Shown here: piece after piece, positions 57,774 to 64,000 of the stretch
How the letters are laid out: each line of letters opens with the position of its first letter
Numbering within the stretch: position 1 is the stretch's first letter
NCBI RefSeq assembly: GCF_001645105.1
Contig: NZ_LKEG01000044.1
Span: 208,811 to 272,810, forward strand
Direction of reading: 5' to 3'
Origin: Pseudomonas marginalis
GTDB lineage: Bacteria > Pseudomonadota > Gammaproteobacteria > Pseudomonadales > Pseudomonadaceae
DNA length: 64,000 bases
Notes under the pieces: model-generated
What the model saw: the letters and a program-made list of their open reading frames with translations, nothing else
Told to the model about the DNA's origin: nothing
Database searches by the model: none
Program-made: the position numbers and the translations under genes

Positions 57774-59165
57774 ATGAATCTTCCCCTGATTCTCAATTTA
57801 CTGGTGTTCGCGGCCCTCTTGCTGGGCCTGGCACAAACCCGCCGCACAAACTGGAGCCTCGCCAAGAAGGTCCTGTTTGCGCTGGTTCTCGGCGTGGTGT
57901 TCGGTGCCGTTCTGCACACGATCTACGGCGACGGCAATCCTGTGCTCAAAGCCTCCATCGGCTGGTTCGACCTCGTCGGTAACGGCTACGTACAACTGTT
58001 GCAAATGATCGTGATCCCGCTGGTATTCGCCTCGATCCTCAGCGCCGTGGCACGTCTGCACAACGCCTCATCACTCGGCAAGATCAGCTTTTTGACCATC
58101 GGCACGCTGCTGTTCACCACCGCGATTGCGGCGCTGATCGGTATCGCGCTGACCAACCTGTTCGGCCTCACCGCCGAAGGCCTGGTGGCCGGCACCCAGG
58201 AAATGGCGCGCCTGCAAGTGATCCAGAGTGACTACGCCGGTAAGGTCGCCGACCTGAATATCCCGCAATTGCTGCTGTCGTTCGTGCCCGCCAACCCGTT
58301 CGCCGACCTGGCGCGGGCCAAGCCGACGTCGATCATCAGCGTGGTGATCTTCGCCGCCTTCCTGGGTGTTGCCGCACTGCAACTGCTCAAGGATGACGTG
58401 GAAAAAGGCCAGAAAGTGCTCAACGCCATCGACACCCTGCAAGCCTGGGTGATGCGCTTGGTGCGCCTGGTCATGAAGCTCACGCCCTATGGCGTGCTGG
58501 CACTCATGACCAAAGTCGTCGCTGGCTCCAACCTGCAAGACATCATCAAGCTCGGCAGTTTTGTGGTCGTGTCATACCTGGCGCTAGGCCTGATGTTTGT
58601 GGTGCATGGCCTGCTGCTGTCGCTGGCGGGGATCAACCCGCTGCGCTTCTTCCGCAAGGTGTGGCCGGTGCTGACCTTTGCCTTCACCAGCCGCTCCAGC
58701 GCGGCGGCGATCCCGCTGAGCATTGAAGCGCAGACCCGTCGCCTGGGCATCCCGCAATCCATCGCCGGTTTCGCCGCGTCGTTTGGCGCGACCATCGGCC
58801 AGAACGGCTGCGCGGGTCTCTACCCTGCGATGTTGGCGGTGATGGTTGCACCGACTGTCGGCATCAACCCGCTGGATCCGCTGTGGATCGCGACCTTGGT
58901 GGCGATTGTGACCCTGAGTTCGGCCGGTGTGGCGGGCGTGGGCGGCGGGGCGACCTTCGCCGCATTGATCGTACTGCCGGCGATGGGCCTGCCGGTATCG
59001 CTGGTGGCGCTGCTGATTTCCGTGGAGCCGCTGATCGACATGGGCCGTACGGCGCTGAACGTGAATGGTTCGATGACGGCGGGCGCGATTACCAGCCAGA
59101 TCATGGGGCAGACGGATAAAGAACGGTTGAATGCGGATGAGCATGCTGAGTTAGCGCAGGCCTGA
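57774..59165 (+). CDS. tcyP: Dicarboxylate/amino acid:cation symporter family, L-cystine transporter type
   Basis: The 463-residue membrane protein belongs to the DAACS family. Reentrant-loop motifs are FTSRSSAAAIPLSIE and the substrate/sodium region DMGRTALNVNGSMTAG. The N-terminal helix LILNLLVFAALLLGLAQ and total length agree with TcyP/YdjN-type cystine carriers rather than GltP or DctA. Substrate is inferred from that likeness; aspartate/glutamate carriers are the alternative. It starts 242 bases from the divergent phosphatase gene. Confidence 0.85.
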   Translation: MNLPLILNLLVFAALLLGLAQTRRTNWSLAKKVLFALVLGVVFGAVLHTIYGDGNPVLKASIGWFDLVGNGYVQLLQMIVIPLVFASILSAVARLHNASSLGKISFLTIGTLLFTTAIAALIGIALTNLFGLTAEGLVAGTQEMARLQVIQSDYAGKVADLNIPQLLLSFVPANPFADLARAKPTSIISVVIFAAFLGVAALQLLKDDVEKGQKVLNAIDTLQAWVMRLVRLVMKLTPYGVLALMTKVVAGSNLQDIIKLGSFVVVSYLALGLMFVVHGLLLSLAGINPLRFFRKVWPVLTFAFTSRSSAAAIPLSIEAQTRRLGIPQSIAGFAASFGATIGQNGCAGLYPAMLAVMVAPTVGINPLDPLWIATLVAIVTLSSAGVAGVGGGATFAALIVLPAMGLPVSLVALLISVEPLIDMGRTALNVNGSMTAGAITSQIMGQTDKERLNADEHAELAQA

Positions 59166-59170
59166 TAGAC

Positions 59171-59256
59171 CGCAATCGGGGGCAAGCCCCCTCCCACATT
59201 GGACCGCGTTGTTCAAAACCACTCGGTCAACTGTGGGAGGGGGCTTGCTCCCGATG
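59171..59256. repeat. REP pair (GTGGGAGGGGGCTTGCCCCC class), opposite arrangement
   Basis: An inverted copy (GGGGGCAAGCCCCCTCCCAC) precedes a direct one (TGTGGGAGGGGGCTTGCTCC), the same inward-facing order as at 56.4 kb. It lies between the convergent symporter and folA genes. Confidence 0.85.
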
Positions 59257-59259
59257 CTC

Positions 59260-59772
59260 TTAAGCTTTTTCCCAAACTTCGAAGCTGTACGCTGGCTTAT
59301 CACCCTCAGCCGCATTCTCGACATTCGACACCAGCGTCCACTGGCCCGCATCAAACTGCGGAAACCACGCATCCCCTTCCGGGCTCAGCGCCACCCGCGT
59401 CAAATACAGGCGATCCGCCTGCTCCAACCCCTGCGCATACAACTGCGCACCGCCGATCAGCATCAGCTCATCCACGCCCTGCTCCAACGCCCACGCCTCG
59501 GCGCGTTCAACCGCAGCATCCAGTGACGGAAAAACTTCCGCACCTTCGAGCGCCAGATCGGTCTGACGGCTAACCACCAGGTTCAGGCGCCCCGGCAGCG
59601 GTCGGCCCAGGGAATCCCAGGTCTTGCGCCCCATGATGATCGGCTTGCCGAGCGTGGTGGCCTTGAAATATTTGAAATCCCCCGGCAAATGCCAGGGCAT
59701 GCTGTTGTCGACGCCGATCACACGGTTTTCACCGAGGGCTGCGATCAGGCTTAAAGGGAGAGTTTTTTTCAT
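59260..59772 (-). CDS. folA: Dihydrofolate reductase FolA
   Basis: FolA reduces dihydrofolate to tetrahydrofolate with NADPH. The 170-residue protein has LIAALGENRVIGVDNSMPWHL, the catalytic Asp in PGDFKYFKATT, IIMGRKTWDSLGRPLPGR, and LMLIGGAQLYAQ. Length is normal for chromosomal enzymes. It is divergent from the DUF2868 gene with 69 bases between. Confidence 0.96.
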   Translation of the reverse strand: MKKTLPLSLIAALGENRVIGVDNSMPWHLPGDFKYFKATTLGKPIIMGRKTWDSLGRPLPGRLNLVVSRQTDLALEGAEVFPSLDAAVERAEAWALEQGVDELMLIGGAQLYAQGLEQADRLYLTRVALSPEGDAWFPQFDAGQWTLVSNVENAAEGDKPAYSFEVWEKA

Positions 59773-59841
59773 GGCGACGAGAATACCAGAGCCGCAGGTC
59801 TGCGGTTATGCTCCAACCTCACTTGCTCAACAGGACGGCGC

Positions 59842-61221
59842 GTGACTGCACTGAACCCCCTGCAAAAACTCTGGCTGACAGAAACCGTACGCCTGCGCGA
59901 AGAACACGCCGGCAACCTGGAAGATCTGGAAGCCAACCGCCTGGCCCGCTCGGCCGGCGGTGACCTGCCGACGCGCATCCAGCAGCGCGCCCTGCACCTG
60001 GCCGAGCGCGATGGACTCACCGCCGCCCTCACCCGCTGGCTGCAAGGCGCGCGTTTGGCGCTGGTGCTGCTGGCCATCGTCGCCGTGATCAGCGGCGCCG
60101 GACTGGCCTTTGCTGCGCTGGGTAACGGCCTGACCCCGGTGAATGTGTTCTGGGCCCTGGGCAGCCTGCTCGGTTTGAACCTGATCCTGCTGATCAGTTG
60201 GGCGCTGGGCCTGCTGTTTGCCGGCGAACACAGTGCCAGCCTGGGGCGACTGTGGTTGTGGCTCAGCGAAAAACTCGCCCGTGACGCTAAAGCGGCCCAA
60301 CTGGCACCCGCGCTGTTACTGCTGCTGCAACGGCACAAACTCAATCGCTGGGCGGTGGGTGTGCTGGTCAACAGCCTGTGGTTGTTGGCGTTGCTCAGTG
60401 CGCTGGTGATTCTTCTTACGCTGCTCGCCACCCGCCGCTACGGCTTTGTGTGGGAAACCACCATTCTTGGTGCCGACACTTTTGTCGCCGTCACCCAGGC
60501 CCTCGGCACCTTGCCCGCGTTGCTCGGCTTCAACGTGCCGACCGTCGAGATGATCCGCGCCAGCGGCGACTCCGCGCTGAATATCGAAAGCGCCCGCCAA
60601 GCCTGGGCCGCCTGGCTGGTGGGCGTGCTGCTGGTCTACGGCCTGCTGCCCCGCCTGGTCCTCGCGCTGCTGTGCCTGTGGCGCTGGAAACGCGGGCGCG
60701 CGGCATTGCGCCTGGACCTGAACCTGCCGGGCTACAGCCAACTGCGTGAGCGTTTGATGCCGAGCAGCGAGCGCCTCGGCGTCAACGACGCCGCACCCGA
60801 ACAGCTGCATCACGTCAGCGGCGGCGTCAGTGAACTGGAAAGCGACGGCGCGCTGGTGGTCGCCATCGAATTGGACGATCAACACGCTTGGCCACCCAAA
60901 CTGCCGGCCAGCGTGAAGAACGCCGGCATCCTCGACAGCCGCGAATCGCGTCACAAACTGCTCGAACAACTGACGCGCTTTCCGCCCGCACGCCTGGCCA
61001 TTGCCTGCGACCCGCGCCGTTCGCCCGACCGTGGCAGCCTGGCGCTGATCGCCGAGCTGGCGCGCAGCGCCACCGCCACCCGCGTGTGGTTGCTGCAAGC
61101 CCCGTCCGGCCAGGCCTTGGACGCCGAACGCTTGGGCGACTGGCACGCCGCACTGCAACAGCTTGAACTGCCGTTCGCCGATTGTGCGCCATTGAACTGG
61201 CTGGAGAGCGGTCATGACTAA
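59842..61221 (+). CDS. DUF2868 membrane protein
   Basis: The 459-residue protein starts at GTG 59842, after CAGGAC. An N-terminal soluble helix bundle (WLTETVRLREEHAG) is followed by four or five membrane helices: about 75-100, 107-130, 170-197, and 255-285. A soluble C-terminal domain of about 150 residues (VAIELDDQHAWPPK, LAIACDPRRSPDRGSLALI) comes last. The family has no assigned function. It overlaps the GTPase gene by eight bases, so the two are probably one system. Confidence 0.85.
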   Translation: MTALNPLQKLWLTETVRLREEHAGNLEDLEANRLARSAGGDLPTRIQQRALHLAERDGLTAALTRWLQGARLALVLLAIVAVISGAGLAFAALGNGLTPVNVFWALGSLLGLNLILLISWALGLLFAGEHSASLGRLWLWLSEKLARDAKAAQLAPALLLLLQRHKLNRWAVGVLVNSLWLLALLSALVILLTLLATRRYGFVWETTILGADTFVAVTQALGTLPALLGFNVPTVEMIRASGDSALNIESARQAWAAWLVGVLLVYGLLPRLVLALLCLWRWKRGRAALRLDLNLPGYSQLRERLMPSSERLGVNDAAPEQLHHVSGGVSELESDGALVVAIELDDQHAWPPKLPASVKNAGILDSRESRHKLLEQLTRFPPARLAIACDPRRSPDRGSLALIAELARSATATRVWLLQAPSGQALDAERLGDWHAALQQLELPFADCAPLNWLESGHD

Positions 61222-62572
61222 GCCCCTGAAACTCGCCGTGGTCGGCCACACCAATGTCGGCAAGACCTCGCTGCTGCGCACCCTCACGCGTGACGTGGGC
61301 TTTGGCGAAGTTTCCCACCGCCCCAGCACCACGCGGCATGTCGAAGGCGCGCGTTTGTCGGTGGACGGCGAAGCCTTGCTGGAGCTGTACGACACGCCCG
61401 GACTGGAAGACGCCATCGCCCTGCTCGATTACCTGGAGCGCCTGGATCGCCCCGGCGAACGCCTCGACGGCCCGGCACGCTTGGCGCGCTTTTTGGAGGG
61501 CAGCGAAGCCCGCCAGCGCTTCGAGCAGGAAGCCAAAGTGCTGCGCCAACTGCAGGCCTCCGACGCCGGATTGTACGTGATCGACGCCCGCGAGCCGGTA
61601 CTGGCCAAGTACCGCGATGAGCTGCAAGTGCTGGCCAGCTGCGGTAAGCCGTTGCTGCCGGTGCTCAACTTTGTCAGCAGCAGCGACCACCGCGAGCCGG
61701 ACTGGCGCGAAGCCCTCGCCCGCCTTGGCCTGCATGCGCTGGTGCGCTTCGACAGCGTGGCGCCGCCGGAAGACGGCGAGCGACGCTTGTATGAAAGCCT
61801 TGCCTTGCTGCTGGAGAACGCGCGGCCACAGCTGGAGCGGTTGATTCTCGACCAGCAAGCCCAACGCCAGGCCCGTCAGCAAAGCGCCGTGCGCTTGATC
61901 GCCGAGCTGCTGATCGACTGCGCCGCCTGCCGCCGCAGCGTGCTCACCGAAGATGAACAGCAAGCCATCGGTGACCTGCGCAAAGCCGTACGCCAACGTG
62001 AACAAAAATGCGTGGAAGCCTTGCTCAAATTATTCGGCTTCCGCCCGCAGGACGCCGCCGCCAGCGACCTTCCCTTGCTGGACGGGCGCTGGGGCGATGA
62101 CCTGTTCAACCCGGAAACCCTCAAGCAACTGGGCGTGCGCGTCGGCGGGGGGATCGCGGCAGGCGCGGCCGCAGGGGCCGGTGTGGATTTATTGGTCGGT
62201 GGCTTGACGCTTGGCGCCGCCGCCCTGGCTGGCGCGATTGCCGGTGGCGCACTGCAAACCGCACGCAGTTATGGCAGCCGCCTGTTGGGCAAAATCAAAG
62301 GCCAGCGCGAGCTGACCGTCGACGACAGCGTGTTGCGCCTGCTCGCCCTGCGCCAACGCCAGTTGCTCAAGGCCCTCAACCTGCGCGGCCATGCGGCGAT
62401 GCACAGCATCAAGGTCGACACGCCCCAGGACAAAAGCTGGCGCGAAGGCAAGTTGCCGGACGCGTTGCACAAAGCCCGCGCGCATCCGCAGTGGTCATCG
62501 CTGAACCCGAATGCCAAGCTGAGCCAGGCAGAGCGCAACGAACAGATCGAAAGCCTGGCCAACGCACTCTGA
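61214..62572 (+). CDS. DUF3482 family GTPase
   Basis: The 452-residue protein has an Era/TrmE-like G domain: P-loop GHTNVGKTSLL at 11-21, the switch II DTPG in LYDTPGLED, and LPVLNFVSS where NKxD would be expected, so base recognition is atypical. A DUF3482 region follows. Near the middle of the C-terminal half is a Gly/Ala-rich hydrophobic stretch (GGGIAAGAAAGAGVDLLVGG) that could insert into membranes. ATG lies within the end of the DUF2868 gene. Confidence 0.87.
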   Translation: MTKPLKLAVVGHTNVGKTSLLRTLTRDVGFGEVSHRPSTTRHVEGARLSVDGEALLELYDTPGLEDAIALLDYLERLDRPGERLDGPARLARFLEGSEARQRFEQEAKVLRQLQASDAGLYVIDAREPVLAKYRDELQVLASCGKPLLPVLNFVSSSDHREPDWREALARLGLHALVRFDSVAPPEDGERRLYESLALLLENARPQLERLILDQQAQRQARQQSAVRLIAELLIDCAACRRSVLTEDEQQAIGDLRKAVRQREQKCVEALLKLFGFRPQDAAASDLPLLDGRWGDDLFNPETLKQLGVRVGGGIAAGAAAGAGVDLLVGGLTLGAAALAGAIAGGALQTARSYGSRLLGKIKGQRELTVDDSVLRLLALRQRQLLKALNLRGHAAMHSIKVDTPQDKSWREGKLPDALHKARAHPQWSSLNPNAKLSQAERNEQIESLANAL

Positions 62573-62581
62573 GACCAGCGC

Positions 62582-63145
62582 TCAACGCCCGTTACAACGT
62601 GGCGCCCCCTCGGGCTCATGCCATTTGAATCTCAAGTAGGTCTCGGCAAGCTGTTGAACCAGCGTCCTGTCGATGTCGTCAATAACGCCATCATGGTTAA
62701 CATCAAAGTGAATGTTCCATTCGAGCGCCCCGTCGTTATCGAAGTCATACGCAGCGTTCCACATGACCCGTGTTTTTTTAGTGATAGGGCCGAAGCCCTT
62801 ATACAGATGTAAACGGACAGTATCTGGGGTGCCGTCCTTATAAAAATCCTCGGTAAAGATATGCATATAACGCATTGAAGCAAGCCCGCTGCTGAACCAG
62901 TTAAATTTCAGATAGGCGCCGGCAAACTTGCTCAGCAACTGGTGATCACGGGTACTTTCCAGCTTATTATTTGTGACATCCCCCAAGCAGACATCAATGT
63001 CTCCGTCTTCATTGATGTCCAGCGCGTAGGCGTTATTAATCACCGCTTCTTTGCTGCCAGCCACCGTTGCGCAAAACTGCAGCACGACGGTATCTGGCCT
63101 GCCACTGTAAGAGCGGTCTTGAGCAATCACCTTTAAATAACGCAT
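62582..63145 (-). CDS. Internally duplicated EF-hand/dockerin-like hypothetical protein
   Basis: The 187-residue protein has two repeats, residues 1-87 and 91-177. Matching stretches are MRYLKVIAQD / MRYMHIFTED, PDTVVL / PDTVRL, NNAYALDINEDGDI / NAAYDFDNDGALEW and GAYLKFNW / ETYLRFKW. Calcium-loop sequences lie at 43-51 (DINEDGDID), 134-139 (DFDNDG) and 148-159 (DVNHDGVIDDID), the last fitting the dockerin pattern. There is no signal peptide or membrane helix. A good ribosome binding site (GGGAGAAGG) precedes the ATG. Codon use is AT-richer than in neighbours, which suggests recent acquisition. No family name that I can support. Confidence 0.75.
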   Translation of the reverse strand: MRYLKVIAQDRSYSGRPDTVVLQFCATVAGSKEAVINNAYALDINEDGDIDVCLGDVTNNKLESTRDHQLLSKFAGAYLKFNWFSSGLASMRYMHIFTEDFYKDGTPDTVRLHLYKGFGPITKKTRVMWNAAYDFDNDGALEWNIHFDVNHDGVIDDIDRTLVQQLAETYLRFKWHEPEGAPRCNGR

Positions 63146-63286
63146 GGACCTTCTCCCTTTAGAACACGCTCACACGCTAGCGCAAGGGAGGTTTATCAAC
63201 TAGGTCAGCGCGGCCATGCCGAAGACAGGAAAGTACAACTGAACAACACCCTGCCTGTACCTTTCCCTGTCGGCAAAAGTCCCCTG

Positions 63287-63838
63287 TCAGCGCAACATCC
63301 CACGGGCCTTGACCTTCAGCACCTCAACGTCCAACACGGGTACGTTCACGCCTTTGGCCTGTTCGTCCCAGTGACGCATGCGCAAACTGACGGCGCACAG
63401 CGGGTCCTGCTCAAAGGCTCGGGCTTCTTCGGCGCTCATCACCCCGCCCTGATAGGCCAGGGTACGGCGGCTGGCCTCACTCAAGCGCGCGTAGTAATCC
63501 GGTTGAACAAAGGTCAAGTAGCGTTTGGCCTGTACGTGATACTCGACCAACTTGGCCATGCGCTCGCTGAACCCTGCACGGCGTAGATAATCCGCACCCA
63601 GCCGCTCATGGCTGACGACGCCATAACCGTCCATGTTTTCGCCACCCTGGCCGCAGAGGTGACCGATATCGTGGAAAAACGCCGCCAGCACCACTTCATC
63701 ATCAACGCCCTCGGCCATGGCCAACTGCGCAGCCTGGGACATGTGCTCGAGCTGCGACACCGGCTCGCCGATGTAGTCCGCCGTGCCGTATTGCTCATAC
63801 AAGCCGAAGACGTCGGCGATTGCCTGTTCCGGGTTCAT
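63287..63838 (-). CDS. PhnZ-like HD-domain oxygenase (phosphonate degradation)
   Basis: The 183-residue protein matches the HD-domain mixed-valent diiron oxygenases that cleave hydroxyphosphonates, such as PhnZ. Tyr22 and Glu25 (YIGEP), His32 (LEHM), His56-Asp57 (FFHDIGH), His77 (SHERLG), His101 (EYHVQAKRYL) and a late Asp (MRHWDEQA) reproduce the ligand set. The product would be an amino acid or related carboxylate plus phosphate. I start at ATG 63838, which shares a base with the upstream stop (TGATG). The preceding gene is an FAD oxidoreductase, not PhnY. Confidence 0.85.
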   Translation of the reverse strand: MNPEQAIADVFGLYEQYGTADYIGEPVSQLEHMSQAAQLAMAEGVDDEVVLAAFFHDIGHLCGQGGENMDGYGVVSHERLGADYLRRAGFSERMAKLVEYHVQAKRYLTFVQPDYYARLSEASRRTLAYQGGVMSAEEARAFEQDPLCAVSLRMRHWDEQAKGVNVPVLDVEVLKVKARGMLR

Positions 63839-64000
63839 CACGCCGCTCCCCACAGTGTGGTGATATTGCGCTCTGCCATCGCCGGCCCGACGCTCATGCC
63901 CACGCCGGTGTGCATCAACGCCGCACTGATGCCTGGAGCAGCCCGCAGGAAGGAAAACGGCGCCGGCCCGCGCGAGCCGTACACGCCCTGCCAGCGTTCC
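63838..64000 (-). CDS. FAD-dependent oxidoreductase, 3' end only (phosphonate-associated type)
   Basis: Only the last 53 or so codons lie in the window; the gene enters from the right edge. The reading begins ERWQGVYGSRG and contains MHTGVGMSVGPAMAE near the end, the C-terminal FAD-binding finish of DAO-type amine oxidases. It resembles the family found beside phosphonate genes (the TIGR03364 group, from memory). It overlaps the PhnZ-like gene by one base and is probably in the same operon. Substrate is inferred only. Confidence 0.65.
   Translation of the reverse strand, partial: ERWQGVYGSRGPAPFSFLRAAPGISAALMHTGVGMSVGPAMAERNITTLWGAA

Noticed and set aside
1..64000. tRNA, rRNA, CRISPR, transposase or prophage signatures
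   Set aside because: Intergenic gaps are short and were read for such features; none was found. The repeated sequences present are REP palindromes, not spaced direct repeats.

Overview
The window is a stretch of Pseudomonas chromosome, almost certainly from the P. fluorescens group. Gene order from the type IV pilus chemosensory cluster to folA follows, from memory, the P. aeruginosa PA0413 to PA0350 region. The intergenic spaces carry REP/REPIN palindromes of the kinds known from P. fluorescens (cores such as GTGGGAGGGGGCTTGCCCCC). GC content is high, coding density is about 90%, and no rRNA, tRNA, CRISPR array, transposase or prophage gene is visible.

Layout. (1) 0.3-1.2 kb: a small orphan polymorphic-toxin (type 44) gene overlapping a membrane-anchored candidate immunity gene. 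(2) 1.4-11.2 kb, minus strand: Pil-Chp chemosensory operon pilG-pilH-pilI-pilJ-chpA-chpC, without pilK or chpB. (3) 11.4-17.5 kb, plus strand: gshB, a tonB3-like gene, yqgE, ruvX, pyrR, pyrB and the pseudo-dihydroorotase pyrC'. (4) 17.5-20.0 kb: tandem-TM2 protein, NlpC/P60 peptidase, pilT (no pilU beside it). (5) 20.1-26.7 kb, plus strand: yggS-proC-yggT, then metX-metW-DUF4426-rdgB-hemW-DUF3392. (6) 26.9-29.1 kb, minus strand: DUF423-thiS-thiG-trmB; then mtgA. (7) 30-34 kb, minus strand: ftsY-ftsE-ftsX and rpoH. (8) 34.4-39.8 kb: two M16 peptidases, rsmD, a YheT-type hydrolase, and a sulfurtransferase. (9) 39.9-44.4 kb: the lao long-chain alcohol oxidation genes laoR / laoC-laoB-laoA. (10) 44.5-52.1 kb: coaD, ferredoxin, mutM, an HDOD protein, rlmI, an MFS exporter and ilvD. 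(11) 52.2-59.2 kb: a FecI-FecR-TonB receptor signalling set, a phosphorylcholine phosphatase and a cystine symporter; this block looks like accessory content inside the conserved backbone. (12) 59.3-64 kb: folA, a DUF2868/DUF3482 membrane-GTPase pair, an unusual internally duplicated EF-hand/dockerin-like protein, and the end of a phosphonate-type operon (PhnZ-like HD oxygenase preceded by an FAD oxidoreductase that is cut by the window edge).

Most of the window is housekeeping. The points most worth a second look are: the orphan toxin/immunity pair with its coupled upstream mini-ORF; the duplicated calcium-loop protein at 62.6 kb; the DUF2868/DUF3482 pair; a perfect palindrome placed inside the laoC promoter; a stem directly before the pyrR ribosome binding site; a chemosensory operon lacking both adaptation enzymes; and the PhnZ-like/FAD oxidoreductase pair. 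I did not see a clear, completely new multi-gene system.
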